A stretch of 64,000 nucleotides of DNA from DASSFZ01 sp035283185 (lineage in GTDB: Bacteria > Chloroflexota > Anaerolineae > Fen-1058), in the NCBI GenBank assembly GCA_035283185.1, contig DATEUJ010000227.1, positions 1-64,000 on the forward strand, given 5' to 3'. Shown piece after piece: positions 18,377-28,057 of this stretch. How positions within the stretch are numbered: position 1 is the first letter of the stretch; each line of letters starts with the position of its first letter. A model generated the notes under the pieces. That model saw nothing but the letters and a program-made list of their open reading frames with translations. It had not been told where the DNA came from and made no database searches. The translations under genes and the position numbers were made by a program.

Positions 18377-19486
18377 CTGGTAGACAGTCATGACGCGGTC
18401 GATCATCACACGCTCGTCGAACTCGGCGCGGGCGCGCGCAGCAGCGGCCTGTCCCATCCGCCTGCGGCGCTGCTCCTCGCCGAGGAGTGACGTGATCGCC
18501 TGCGCCAGCGCCGCCGGATCGCGCGGTGGGACGACGAGGCCGGTCACGCCGTCTTGGACGACCCACGATGTGCCTGAGCCGACCTCGGTCGTGACGCACG
18601 GCAGTCCGGCGGCCATCGCCTCGACGAGCGCGACGCCGAACGCCTCGGCGCGCGCGTTCGCAGCCAAGACGTAAAGGTCGGCGGCGTGATAGTAGAGGGG
18701 CAGGTCGGCATCGGACACGTCGCCGGCGAAGATCGCGCGATCCGCCACGTCGAGCGACGCCGCCAGCGCGCGCCATTCGGTTTCCATCGGCCCCGATCCG
18801 ACGATCACACAACGGGCGTTCGGCAGGGCCGGCAGCGCTCGAAGCAGCGTGTCGACGCCTTTGTAATATCGGAGCCGGCCGACGCTCAACAAGACGGGGC
18901 CGGCTTGATGATGTGTCAACCGGTCGCGCAGCGCAGCGACACGCACTGCATCGACAGATGCGAACCGCTCAATGTCGGCGCCCGGCGGGACGACGGTGCA
19001 TTTGTCTCGGACCCGGCTGAGGAACGGCGACGTATCGACGTAGTTCGGGCTGGTGGCGATGATGCGGTCAGCTTTGCGCAGGACACACCACAGCAGTGGG
19101 CGGTAGAGACGCAGCAAGTTTCTCTGGCGGACGATGTCGCTGTGGTAGGTAATGACCGTCTTGGCGCGCGATCCACTGAAGAGGTGCGCGGTCTCGCCGA
19201 ACGGGTAGGGGAAATGCAGATGGGCAATATCGGCGCGGCGGCCCAACTTGCGCGCCCAGGCGAACATCGCCGGGCTGACCGGCGCGGAGGACACGTTGAT
19301 CCAGCGCCCTGTCTTCACCAGTTTCACGCCGTTCGACGTCTCGATGCGCGTGCGTCGGTCCAGGCTGGTGACCAGCACAGTCACGTCGTGGCCGCGTGAG
19401 GCGCTCGCTTCGGCGAGCACGCGAATGTGGTTTTCAATTCCCCCCAGCACGGGGAAGTAGTCTTTGTAGATGTGCAGGATGTTCAT
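18362..19486 (-). CDS. glycosyltransferase family 4 protein
   Basis: 374 residues with two Rossmann-like domains (GT-B). The N-terminal domain opens NILHIYKDYFPVLGGIENH, typical of GT4 enzymes; the donor-binding domain has SVGRLRYYKG and EAFGVALVEAMAAGLPCV (the E-x7-E element). It should add a sugar from an NDP donor to the lipid-linked intermediate on the cytoplasmic side. ATG 19486 is preferred over an upstream GTG because homology begins there. It lies 79 bases upstream of the epimerase gene and is preceded by the DUF2723 gene. Confidence 0.88.
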   Translation of the reverse strand: MNILHIYKDYFPVLGGIENHIRVLAEASASRGHDVTVLVTSLDRRTRIETSNGVKLVKTGRWINVSSAPVSPAMFAWARKLGRRADIAHLHFPYPFGETAHLFSGSRAKTVITYHSDIVRQRNLLRLYRPLLWCVLRKADRIIATSPNYVDTSPFLSRVRDKCTVVPPGADIERFASVDAVRVAALRDRLTHHQAGPVLLSVGRLRYYKGVDTLLRALPALPNARCVIVGSGPMETEWRALAASLDVADRAIFAGDVSDADLPLYYHAADLYVLAANARAEAFGVALVEAMAAGLPCVTTEVGSGTSWVVQDGVTGLVVPPRDPAALAQAITSLLGEEQRRRRMGQAAAARARAEFDERVMIDRVMTVYQSLIR

Positions 19487-19523
19487 GTGTTGCGTTCGGA
19501 ATGACACGGCCGCAAGTGGCTGG

Positions 19524-21068
19524 TCACTCTGGCGCCTGCCTTGGGATCAACTCATAGATTAGCCCGGCCGGCACGACGTCGAAGCGAGTCTGGATGTCGG
19601 CCAGATCGTAATAACGATTCACGTCTGCGATATAGAGGCTGTCTGTATGGGCACGCTCCAAAATGAAAGGCAACTGCTGATAGGTGCGTGTGCCGGGCAG
19701 CTTATGCAGCTTCACGTCTGGCCGCGCGCCCTCCACGACCTGTAGATAGTTGACGACGGTCCAGATGCTGTAATCGGCAAAGAGTGTGCTGTTCGGCGGC
19801 AATGCGGCGAGGATGCCTTCGGCAAACGACCGGGCGCCCGTCTCGTTGTGCTTCCACGGCGACAGCGCATACGTGAGATTGTCGCGGCCACCCAGCTCGC
19901 GAAAACCGGGCAGGTTCGTCGCGAGTGGGCGCGCGATCGTCGGTGCGACGGCATATACGGTCACGGGCACGGCCATGAAAAGCGCGAGGCTCGCCGCCTG
20001 CCTCAAACGGGTTCGCGTCAGTCGCGGCCATAGGTGAGCGAATCCGATTGCGATCCACAAGCCGAAGACCATGTAGGTCATGAGATAGTAATGCAGATTC
20101 CAGACGTACTCGCCGCCCGTGCGCGGATCGGTCGCGCCGAGCAGAAAGGAGACGTTTCCCAACGCGATCAGCAGCAACAGCGCGGCGATGGATCGGTCGG
20201 TCTGCCAGGATCGATGCACACCCACAAGCCCTACCGGTAGGCTGAACATGAACTGGTAGACCAGTAGCGTGGCGCCGGCGGCGAGTCCCAGCACCAGGGC
20301 AGCGGGTGAGGTCAACGCAGTGGCGAATCCGCGAAGAAACGCGCCGATCGTCGCGCCCGTGCCCTCGCCTTCGCCCGCGTTCGCGACAAGTAGCAGGTAC
20401 GGCAGCAAGGCCGCCAGGTAGATCACGCCCGCGACGGCGGCCTGGCGGCGCGCCTCCACGGCCCGGCGCGCGACGAGCACAATGAACACCAGGAATCCGG
20501 CTGCGGCGGTGAGCATGACGAGATGATTCAGCAGGCTGAGACCGTAAAGGGTCGCGAACAGGTACAGGTCACGGCCGCGCTTCTCGTGTCCCCAGCGAAC
20601 GACGAAATACGTGCAGGCGGCGAGCATGAGCGCGTTGAGCGAGTAAGGCTTCGGCATCACAGCGTACGTCCAAAACGAGTGAGAGACCATGATCACGCCG
20701 GTCGCCAGCAGCGAAGCTCCCGTCTTGTTGGTGATGCGCTGCGCGGCAAGGAAAACGAATGCGAGCGCCGCCGAAGCGAACACGGCCGAGGTGAGATTGG
20801 CGCGAAACGCGACGTCGCCGATCGGCAGCGCGACAAATGGCTGCGCCAGGACGACCCACAGCGGATGGCCGAAGACGTTGCTTTCGATCTGGCGGGTGAA
20901 GGCCTTCGTCTGAAACGTGGCGAAGTCGCCGCCGCCCCATAACAGGCCGGGCGCGAGCGTCGGCACGTAGACGGCCAACGCGGCGAGAAACACCACCCCG
21001 GCCGCCAAGACCGGCCGCTCCTTCAGGTTGTGCCACATGGCCGACAGCGCTTCTGTCTTCACTCTCAT
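19524..21068 (-). CDS. DUF2723-type GT-C membrane protein
   Basis: 514 residues, N-terminal ten or so membrane helices and a C-terminal soluble domain (about 395-514). The first external loop has PTLAPGLLWGGGDFATFQ, then GHPLWVVLAQPF and FRANLTSAVF, matching the DUF2723 layout (PTVYWGD-like, HPPGYPL-like). Such proteins are predicted lipid-linked sugar transferases working on the outer face of the membrane. The ATG shares one base with the stop of the upstream GT4 (TGATG), so the genes are coupled. Confidence 0.75.
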   Translation of the reverse strand: MRVKTEALSAMWHNLKERPVLAAGVVFLAALAVYVPTLAPGLLWGGGDFATFQTKAFTRQIESNVFGHPLWVVLAQPFVALPIGDVAFRANLTSAVFASAALAFVFLAAQRITNKTGASLLATGVIMVSHSFWTYAVMPKPYSLNALMLAACTYFVVRWGHEKRGRDLYLFATLYGLSLLNHLVMLTAAAGFLVFIVLVARRAVEARRQAAVAGVIYLAALLPYLLLVANAGEGEGTGATIGAFLRGFATALTSPAALVLGLAAGATLLVYQFMFSLPVGLVGVHRSWQTDRSIAALLLLIALGNVSFLLGATDPRTGGEYVWNLHYYLMTYMVFGLWIAIGFAHLWPRLTRTRLRQAASLALFMAVPVTVYAVAPTIARPLATNLPGFRELGGRDNLTYALSPWKHNETGARSFAEGILAALPPNSTLFADYSIWTVVNYLQVVEGARPDVKLHKLPGTRTYQQLPFILERAHTDSLYIADVNRYYDLADIQTRFDVVPAGLIYELIPRQAPE

Positions 21069-22207
21069 CACGTCACTTGCGCAGCGGCCCGATATACGTC
21101 GATTGTCTGCCGTGCGACGCGTTCCCAAGTGAACAGCCGGGCACGCTCGAGGCCGCGCATGCGTAACTCCGCTTGCAGCTCCGGGTCGGTCATCGCCTGC
21201 AGCACGGTCGATGCCATCTGGTCTACATCATACGGATTGAAGAAGAGGCCGGCGTCGCCGGTCACCTCCGGCAAGCTGGACGTGTCGCTGCAGACGACCG
21301 GTGTGCCGCACGCCATCGCCTCCAGAACCGGCAGATTGAACCCTTCGTAGAGCGAGGGCATCACGAACAGATCGGCAGCGGCGTACAGAGCGGGCAAATC
21401 GGCATCGGGTATCGAGCCGAGAAAGCGCACACGATCGCCCAGACCCAAATGCACGGTACGCCCGCGGCTTTCGGGATAGCGATCGTCCCACGCGCCTGCG
21501 ACGACGCAAGCGAGATCCAGGCGAGGTGATTCGGCGACAATCCGTGCATAAGCCTCGAGGAGGCGGGGCAGATTCTTGGGCGGCTTGTTGACGCCGACGT
21601 ACAGGATGAAGCGTTCTGGTAGCCTGTAGGCCTGCCGGACGCGCCGTATCTCAGATTCCGGCTGAGGTCGGAAGCGCTCGTCCGCGGCGAGCGGCGTGAC
21701 CGTGATGCGGCCTGGATCGACGCGAAAGCGCCGCATGAGATCGCGCCGCGTCGATTCGGAAATCGCGATGACGTGCCGGGCGGCGCGCAGCGCCAACCGG
21801 TGCGCCAGCGAGAAGGCCAGCCTCTGATGGGCGGGCCAAAATTGAGGCAGCGCCAGCGGGATAACGTCGTAGATCGTCACAATCGCTGGGCATGACAGGC
21901 GCCGATACGGCATGACGTAATACGGCGCGTGCCACACGTCGGGCCTGAGTCGCAGGGCGAGCGCAGGCAGTCGCGTCTGCTCGGCGACGGAGAAAGGCGC
22001 GATCTCGGTCGGGTACAGCGTGACGCCGTCTGCCGGCAGCGCATCGAACGGAAGGTGCGTATTGGGCAGCGACGGATTGTGTAGCAGCGTGAGATCGACC
22101 TCGCCGGCGCTGGCCAGCGCGATCGCCAACCGGTGCGCGTAGCGCCCGATGCCGGGAAAGTGATCGTTGATCGTGCGTCCGTCGAGGACAACGCGCAGGC
22201 GGGTCAT
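21068..22207 (-). CDS. glycosyltransferase family 4 protein
   Basis: 379 residues of GT-B fold. N-terminal GIGRYAHRLA motif is typical of mannosyltransferase-like GT4; the donor site shows YVGVNKPPKNLPRLLEAY and YEGFNLPVLEAMACGTPVV. The open frame extends much further upstream, but that part is antisense-like shadow of the preceding gene; ATG 22207 overlaps its stop (ATGA). It is likely to add one sugar of the repeat unit. The product linkage is not predictable. Confidence 0.9.
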   Translation of the reverse strand: MTRLRVVLDGRTINDHFPGIGRYAHRLAIALASAGEVDLTLLHNPSLPNTHLPFDALPADGVTLYPTEIAPFSVAEQTRLPALALRLRPDVWHAPYYVMPYRRLSCPAIVTIYDVIPLALPQFWPAHQRLAFSLAHRLALRAARHVIAISESTRRDLMRRFRVDPGRITVTPLAADERFRPQPESEIRRVRQAYRLPERFILYVGVNKPPKNLPRLLEAYARIVAESPRLDLACVVAGAWDDRYPESRGRTVHLGLGDRVRFLGSIPDADLPALYAAADLFVMPSLYEGFNLPVLEAMACGTPVVCSDTSSLPEVTGDAGLFFNPYDVDQMASTVLQAMTDPELQAELRMRGLERARLFTWERVARQTIDVYRAAAQVT

Positions 22208-23532
22208 TGCCGAGTGAGCAGCGCCGTCAGGATGCGGCCGAACTGTGTGGGCAGCACGGTGAACTGGCCTGCGATCAAATCGCCGATTGGAAACGCGCCC
22301 GTGCGCGGCACCGTGCCGACCGAATACTGCACGATCAGGAGGAAGTTCCACGCGACGAAGCTGGCGCCGATGGCGGCGATGCGGCGCGCGCTCCACCCCC
22401 GGCGGCGCAGCCAGTCGACGAACGCCGTCAGCCCGACCACGTACGTCGGCGTGTTTTGCAGCAGCAGCCGCGCGCCGAAGGCCAGCGCGCCATTGTACAC
22501 CGACCACGCGCTGACCAGCAGCGCCTGCGCCGCGAAGTGGACGATCAGAAAGGCGGCCAGCCGGCGATGCTGTGCGTACAGCGGAGCCAATCCTGCCAAG
22601 GCGAACAGCAGAACGGGCGACCACACGAACAGCCCTCGATCGGTAGAGAATAGCACCGGCAGAATCTGAAATGTGCCGGTGAAGTGGCCGGCGCCCTGCG
22701 TGTAGGCGTATGGGTTGAGCTCGATCCACGAACCGTACACGACGCGCCACACGATCATCTGCAGTGCGAAGCCGATCAGCGCGCCCAGCCCGGAAGCGGC
22801 GGCCGATTGCAGCCAGGCTCGACCTTCGCCGGATCGAAATGCGGCAGGCGCCTGCGCCAGCAGCCAGACGCCGGGCACGAGGCCGATCAACACGTTTTGG
22901 GTTCGCACCAGCGCGGCCAACCCAATCGACGCGCCCATCAAGAGCCAGTTGCGCGGTCTCGCGTCGCGGGACACGGCGAACCACGCCGCGAACGTCAGCG
23001 CGTTGGCGAAGGCGTCGGCCGCGTGCGCCATCGCCGGATGGCTGTACATGTAGAACACCAGCGGCGACGCCAGCCATGCCACGAGCGCGCCGATCGTGGC
23101 CGTCGGCTCGCCGTACAGACGCCGCGTCAGCCCGTGCAGGATGAGCACGGCGGTGAAACCGAGGAGTGCCGATCCGAGGCCGATGGCCCAGACGTATGCG
23201 TCGCCGTAGCCGTCGGGTGAAGGCGACTGCGTGATGGCCGAACGCGCCGATTCGACCGCGTGCGCCGCCAGGTAGAACGGCGACCACAGCAGCGGCGCGC
23301 CGATGGCGTACGGGTTATGATTGTAGCCGGTGACCGTCGCGCCGGCGATCCTTTCGTTGCCGTAGCGCAGATACTCGTCCGTCGTGTCGAGATTGCCGTC
23401 GATGACGGCCGAGCGCAGCCACGAAAAGTAGCCCACCGGATCGAAACCATACACGCGCGGGCGAAAGAGCAGCGGAAAGAGTACGATGAAGACGATGATA
23501 AGCAGTCGTCGTTCACGAATGAAAGCGCGCAT
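22204..23532 (-). CDS. GT-C-like polytopic membrane glycosyltransferase
   Basis: 442 residues with ten or more membrane helices. The first periplasmic loop contains GFDPVGYFSWLRS and YLRYGNER, with acidic residues where GT-C enzymes hold their catalytic Asp. No exact family can be named. It ends with an ATGA overlap with the next GT4 gene. Start ATG 23532 is followed by a basic stretch (RAFIRERR) and then the first helix. It probably transfers a sugar from a polyprenyl-phosphate donor outside the membrane. Confidence 0.65.
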   Translation of the reverse strand: MRAFIRERRLLIIVFIVLFPLLFRPRVYGFDPVGYFSWLRSAVIDGNLDTTDEYLRYGNERIAGATVTGYNHNPYAIGAPLLWSPFYLAAHAVESARSAITQSPSPDGYGDAYVWAIGLGSALLGFTAVLILHGLTRRLYGEPTATIGALVAWLASPLVFYMYSHPAMAHAADAFANALTFAAWFAVSRDARPRNWLLMGASIGLAALVRTQNVLIGLVPGVWLLAQAPAAFRSGEGRAWLQSAAASGLGALIGFALQMIVWRVVYGSWIELNPYAYTQGAGHFTGTFQILPVLFSTDRGLFVWSPVLLFALAGLAPLYAQHRRLAAFLIVHFAAQALLVSAWSVYNGALAFGARLLLQNTPTYVVGLTAFVDWLRRRGWSARRIAAIGASFVAWNFLLIVQYSVGTVPRTGAFPIGDLIAGQFTVLPTQFGRILTALLTRQ

Positions 23533-23567
23533 GATAACCACATTGTCAAGCCACGATCACCAAACGA

Positions 23568-25082
23568 TCAGGGCCGGATACGCCGGAACAGGCCGCCGAC
23601 GCGTGGATCGTCCACATATTCGTAACTCGCCAGGAATCTCGGATCGTTGATCAGCTCGTCGGTGCCGACCCAGTCGGTGCGCAAGTCGCGGTTCTCCCAT
23701 CGCTCGCGGCTCAGATGCACCTGGATGAACGTCGGCGCCTGCGCCAGGACGTAATCGGCGTCCCATTTGCCGAAGCCATTGCCGGACGCCAGGCCGCGCG
23801 GAAAGCGCGGCGCGAGATGCGCGATGTGCCGATCGCTCAGGCCGATCATGTCGACCACCCGTAGCTCAGTTTCGTATGCGAGCACCCCGGCGTCGACCAG
23901 CGCGATCGAGTCGCCCGGCTTCGAGTTCTCGCGCAGCCACGCCGCCATGATGTGCCCGCCGCTCGACGGCGCGGAAAAATCGCGCGTCGTGCGATCGATT
24001 TCTTGCACCTGTATGGACCCGCCGAGAAAGAGGCCAAACACAAGCAGCGCCGTGACCGAAGCGAAGGCGCCTGCGTGCGATGGAATCCGCTCAGCCAGCG
24101 CCGCAAGCCCGATGGCTGCCAGCGCGCACAGCCACGGCAGGATCGGCGCATAGAAACGGGACAATGGCATCCAGTCGCCGCCCGCGACGCTGATCACCGC
24201 GACGTACAGAACCGATCCGGCAAGTGCGTGGCGCACGAGGGGTCTGTCGATGAGCGGGATGGCGGCGGCAGCGCTCAACAAGGCCAGTAGCGCGCCGCCC
24301 GACGCCAGAAACTGGAACAGATAGTGGGCTCCTCGCAGCACACGATACACGTAGCCGCCGCCTGATTTAGCGTGAACCGTGTTCGGCAGCCAGTCGCCGT
24401 AATACAGTAGTCGCCAGACGAGGAACGCGCCGAACGGCGCGGCGAAGGCGAGCGCCCACTTCACGTCTTCGCGGGCGCTGCGCGTCGTCTGGCGGCGCAG
24501 GTGCGCGAGCAGGCGCATGGACAGGGCGGCGACGAAGAAGACCGCGCCCTCGGCCCGCGCCAGCGCGACGAGCGCCAGCGCGAAGCCGGATGCGATGCCG
24601 CGCCCCGTCTGCTCTTCCTGCACGAGCAGGATCAGCGCGAGGGCGAGCAGCGCTGCGAGCAGGGAGGTCTCCAGCCCGCTCACCGACCACATGGCGTACG
24701 ACCCGCTCGCCGCCAGCCACAGGCACGCCGTCCAGACCGCGAATTTGCCCGCGCCCGACTGCCTCAGCGCGATCGCCATGCCAATCAAGGCGGCGATGGA
24801 GAAGCTGGGGCCGAGCACGCGAGCCGCCGCCCCTATGTCGAGGCCGAGCCACGCTGCGCCGGCCAGCGTCACCACCCACAGGAAATTCGAGTAACCTTCC
24901 ACCGGAGCATCGCCGGGGTTGAACAGCAGCCCGTCGCCGCGCGCAAAATTACGCGCGTAGCGGAACGAGATGTAGGCGTCGTCCACGTCGATATAGGCGT
25001 AGTACGCGATGTGCGCGACGAGCAGCGCCACCGCCGCCGCAACGCCGATCCAGATTGGAATGCGCTTCAGTTTGTCGACCAT
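23568..25082 (-). CDS. GT-C-type membrane glycosyltransferase (AftB-like)
   Basis: 504 residues, about eleven membrane helices and a C-terminal periplasmic domain (from about 390). The first external loop carries DVDDAYISFRYARNFARGDG and PVEGYSNFLWV, a pattern shared with arabinofuranosyl- and related GT-C transferases; the paired Asp is the likely catalytic or metal site. It would use a decaprenyl-linked sugar donor. A palindromic repeat (25096-25115) lies just upstream, and 35 bases separate it from the next gene. Confidence 0.75.
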   Translation of the reverse strand: MVDKLKRIPIWIGVAAAVALLVAHIAYYAYIDVDDAYISFRYARNFARGDGLLFNPGDAPVEGYSNFLWVVTLAGAAWLGLDIGAAARVLGPSFSIAALIGMAIALRQSGAGKFAVWTACLWLAASGSYAMWSVSGLETSLLAALLALALILLVQEEQTGRGIASGFALALVALARAEGAVFFVAALSMRLLAHLRRQTTRSAREDVKWALAFAAPFGAFLVWRLLYYGDWLPNTVHAKSGGGYVYRVLRGAHYLFQFLASGGALLALLSAAAAIPLIDRPLVRHALAGSVLYVAVISVAGGDWMPLSRFYAPILPWLCALAAIGLAALAERIPSHAGAFASVTALLVFGLFLGGSIQVQEIDRTTRDFSAPSSGGHIMAAWLRENSKPGDSIALVDAGVLAYETELRVVDMIGLSDRHIAHLAPRFPRGLASGNGFGKWDADYVLAQAPTFIQVHLSRERWENRDLRTDWVGTDELINDPRFLASYEYVDDPRVGGLFRRIRP

Positions 25083-25095
25083 GCCAAATAAGGTA

Positions 25096-25115
25096 GTAAC
25101 GACTTCAGTCGTTAC
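25096..25115. repeat. palindrome GTAACGACTTCAGTCGTTAC
   Basis: A near-perfect 20-base dyad in the 44-base gap between two polysaccharide genes. Its 16-base core AACGACTTCAGTCGTT recurs as the reverse complement at 36967-36982. Confidence 0.8.
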
Positions 25116-25126
25116 GCCACCACAGG

Positions 25127-26296
25127 TTATTTCGAGTCGCGTCGTTGTGCCTGGCCCAGGACGTCCTGATAGATCGACTGGATTGCCTCGACCTGCTGCC
25201 TGATGTCGAAATGCTCAGTTGCGCGCCGGTGGGCGGCGATGCCCATCTCCGCGCGGCGCGGGGCATCGGCCAGCAGCTTCGTCAGGGCCTCGGCCAGCGC
25301 CTGCGAGCTGCCCGGCGTGACGAGCAGGCCGGTGACGCCATCTTCGACTATTTCCGTCGGCCCGCCCTGCGCCGAGGCGATCACCGGCACACCGGCCGAC
25401 ATCGCCTCGATCAGCACGCGTCCGAACGGCTCGGGGCGCGTGGATGTGTGAGCCAGCAGATCGATGCCGGCGTACACGTCGGCGATGTTATCCTGATGCC
25501 CGGCGAAGGTCAACCGGTTCCCCAGCCCGGACAATTGGGCCAGCCGCTGCAGCTCGACGTGATACGCCGCGCCGCCGCCCAGCACGCCTGGCGACTCGTC
25601 GCCTTCGGTGTACGTGCCGACGAGCGCGAAGTGCGCCTGCGGGTGCTCTCTGGCGACGCGCGCCGCCGCGCGGATGAAAAGATGCTGTCCCTTCCAGCGC
25701 ACCAGTCGCCCGACGTGCGCCACCAGGGCTTTCTCCGATCCGATGCCGATCCGCCGCCGAAAGCGGTAGCGATTCCCCGGCTCGGCCTGCGTATCGACGC
25801 CGTTGTGGACGACGCAGGCCCGCGGATCGCCTTCCAGGTTGTAGGTGCTTGCGGTCGTGTACGAATTAGCGATCAGCCGCGCCGGCCGACGGCGCAGCCG
25901 GTCAAACAGCCAGCGCGGGAACGTGTCGTCGTGCAACATCCAGACGACCGGCACATCGTCCGGCGTTGCCGCGAAGGCGCTGGCGAGGTGCGCGCGCACC
26001 GTGTTCGAGTGCACGAGATCGACGCCGCATTCGCGGGCGAGGCGGGCCAGATCGCTGGACGCCCGCCGCCAGCGCAGCAGCGCGGTCGGCGACCTGACGT
26101 TAATGCGCGGCATGGGCAGGTCTCGCCAGGGGACGCCGCGCGCGTCGAGATGCCGGACGAGCGGCGAGTCTCCGGGCAGGAAGACGATCGGATCGAAGCG
26201 GGATCGATCCAGGTGCGCAATCAGATCGAGCAGAACGGTTTCTGCGCCGCCGACGAACGGGGCGTGATCGACGAAGGCGATGCGGGCGAGACTCAT
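25127..26296 (-). CDS. glycosyltransferase family 4 protein
   Basis: 389 residues, GT-B fold. The acceptor domain opens with DHAPFVGGAETVLLDLI; the donor domain has HVGRLVRWKGQHLFI, HTSTRPEPFGRVLIEAMSAG and a GGPTEIVEDGVTG loop. It resembles capsular GT4 enzymes. The ATG overlaps the stop of the upstream ArnT-like gene by four bases. It is the third gene of a coupled block (28053 to 25127). Confidence 0.9.
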   Translation of the reverse strand: MSLARIAFVDHAPFVGGAETVLLDLIAHLDRSRFDPIVFLPGDSPLVRHLDARGVPWRDLPMPRINVRSPTALLRWRRASSDLARLARECGVDLVHSNTVRAHLASAFAATPDDVPVVWMLHDDTFPRWLFDRLRRRPARLIANSYTTASTYNLEGDPRACVVHNGVDTQAEPGNRYRFRRRIGIGSEKALVAHVGRLVRWKGQHLFIRAAARVAREHPQAHFALVGTYTEGDESPGVLGGGAAYHVELQRLAQLSGLGNRLTFAGHQDNIADVYAGIDLLAHTSTRPEPFGRVLIEAMSAGVPVIASAQGGPTEIVEDGVTGLLVTPGSSQALAEALTKLLADAPRRAEMGIAAHRRATEHFDIRQQVEAIQSIYQDVLGQAQRRDSK

Positions 26297-28053
26297 TGGC
26301 TCAGCCAGGCCAGATACCGCTCGAAGTCAATGCTGTACAGTCGGTACTGCACATCGCCGGCGCGATCACGGAAGTCGGCCAGCGGTGTGATAAATGCGGA
26401 CATCGACGCTTCTTGACCGGGCGCCGAGGCGTACAGGACGCGCTCCCGGCGCATAACTTCGATCTCTTCAGGCGAGTAAGGCTGGAGCGTGTATGGATCG
26501 AACGGATAGACTTTGCCGTTCTCCACCGGCCACAACGGCGAGAGTCGGATGCTCTGCCCATTGTAGGGCAGAGAGACGGTCTCCCCGATGAGCACCGCGT
26601 CCATGCCAAAGTTGGTGAGCAGTGTGACAGGCTGACCGCTGGCCGTGTCACGTAGATGCTGGGCAAGGGGCACGCGTGCCCACAGCGCGCGATCGTAATA
26701 CGGATCGCGATCGGCGACGTCGAAGTTGAAGTTCTGCGGCGCGAAGACGAGCATGGCCGTCTGATAGGCGGGGACCGCGATGAGCAGCGCAACCAGCCCG
26801 GCCAGGAGGTGCGGTGGTTTGACGTGCGAGAATGCAGGCTGATGTGCGAGACGTGTCGCAATGTAGTCGATGAGGGCGGCGACCAGGATGAGTAACGGTG
26901 GCATTACGAAGACGATGTAGCGCGCGTACAGGCCCTTGGCGAGAATGACGTGTGCCAGCGTCGGCACGATGCTCCAGATGGCGACGAGCAGCAGCTTGCG
27001 GCCGTACGTGCGCGTGGGTTGATCCGTGGCCTGGTTGGCTCTCGCCTGCGCGTCCGGACGGGTCAGCCATGCGAGCATCGCGCCTAAGGAGGCGAGTAAC
27101 GCGAGGAAGATGGGCAAGGTGAGGTAGGTTACCAGCCAGCGCGCGATCAGCCCGAGGTTATTGCCCCAGGCATCGAACGGGAATCCAAGCAGCTCGCCGA
27201 TGGAGTATGTGAACACTGAGGCCCAACGGCCGAGATCGGCGGCGGCCGGGCTTGAGCCAAACAAGAAGTAGTACAGGGCACTCCCCATCGCCAGCGCGAC
27301 GAGGAGATGCGGGGCGGCCCTGATCGACCTCGATTTCCATTCGGAGCGCGGAAACGCCAGGAAGCCGAAGATGATGAGTGGGATGAACAGCCACGACGTC
27401 GATTTGGTCAGGAGCGCCAGTCCGATGACAATTCCCAGCCCGATCGAGGCAGGCCAGCGCGGCCGCTCGAAGGTCAGGACAGTCAGGTACAGCGTCCCGA
27501 TGGCTTCGGCGGAAATCATGCCGTCCTGGAAAACTTGGCGATCGAATTGAGTCGTGTACGGAGACAGGATGTAGAGCAAGGTTGCGACACAGGCGGCTCG
27601 CATTGAAAAGAGCTTCCGCGCGAGCAAAAAGACGCCGAGCGCGGTGAGCGTGCCGGCGACGACCGAGATCAGGCGGGCCGGGGCGAGAATCGAATCGACG
27701 AGCGGCACCAGCGCGGCGACGATCCAGGTGTGCAGCGGCTGGCGCCCGCCCCACATGCTGATGAAGCGCTGTTCGGGGCCGCTGGCGGCGATCTGCCCCC
27801 AGTAAATGTACGTCGCCTCGTCGCCATGAAGCGGATACGTTTCCAGGTTGACCAAACGAGTGATGAGGAAGAGCACGGCAAAAACGACGATTATCGACCA
27901 ACGTGGAACGGTGCGGGTGGATACCGTTGGCCCGGCGGGCGTGGCCGGAGCAGGTGAAGGAGGCGGGGCGACGACAGGCTCCCGCACCAGTGTCGCCGGA
28001 GCTTTAGCCGGACTCGGCCTCGAACTGAGACGGCGTTTCTTGCGTTTGCTCAT
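26293..28053 (-). CDS. ArnT/PMT-like (GT39/GT83-type) membrane glycosyltransferase
   Basis: 586 residues. A basic, Pro-rich cytoplasmic N-terminus (1-60) precedes about eleven membrane helices and a C-terminal soluble domain (about 440-586). The first external loop has TYPLHGDEATYIYWGQ, the HxDE signature of the PMT_2 family where Asp/Glu act in catalysis, and QPLHTWIVA follows. Such enzymes use polyprenyl-phosphate sugars. ATG 28053 is chosen because the MSKRKKRR start follows the upstream stop by four bases; the longer frame is a shadow. Confidence 0.82.
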   Translation of the reverse strand: MSKRKKRRLSSRPSPAKAPATLVREPVVAPPPSPAPATPAGPTVSTRTVPRWSIIVVFAVLFLITRLVNLETYPLHGDEATYIYWGQIAASGPEQRFISMWGGRQPLHTWIVAALVPLVDSILAPARLISVVAGTLTALGVFLLARKLFSMRAACVATLLYILSPYTTQFDRQVFQDGMISAEAIGTLYLTVLTFERPRWPASIGLGIVIGLALLTKSTSWLFIPLIIFGFLAFPRSEWKSRSIRAAPHLLVALAMGSALYYFLFGSSPAAADLGRWASVFTYSIGELLGFPFDAWGNNLGLIARWLVTYLTLPIFLALLASLGAMLAWLTRPDAQARANQATDQPTRTYGRKLLLVAIWSIVPTLAHVILAKGLYARYIVFVMPPLLILVAALIDYIATRLAHQPAFSHVKPPHLLAGLVALLIAVPAYQTAMLVFAPQNFNFDVADRDPYYDRALWARVPLAQHLRDTASGQPVTLLTNFGMDAVLIGETVSLPYNGQSIRLSPLWPVENGKVYPFDPYTLQPYSPEEIEVMRRERVLYASAPGQEASMSAFITPLADFRDRAGDVQYRLYSIDFERYLAWLSQ

Positions 28054-28057
28054 GTGC

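Noticed and set aside
22208..23287. N-terminal extension of the GT4 gene that starts at 22207
   Set aside because: It is an Arg-rich out-of-frame reading of the upstream membrane transferase; the ATGA overlap gives the true start.
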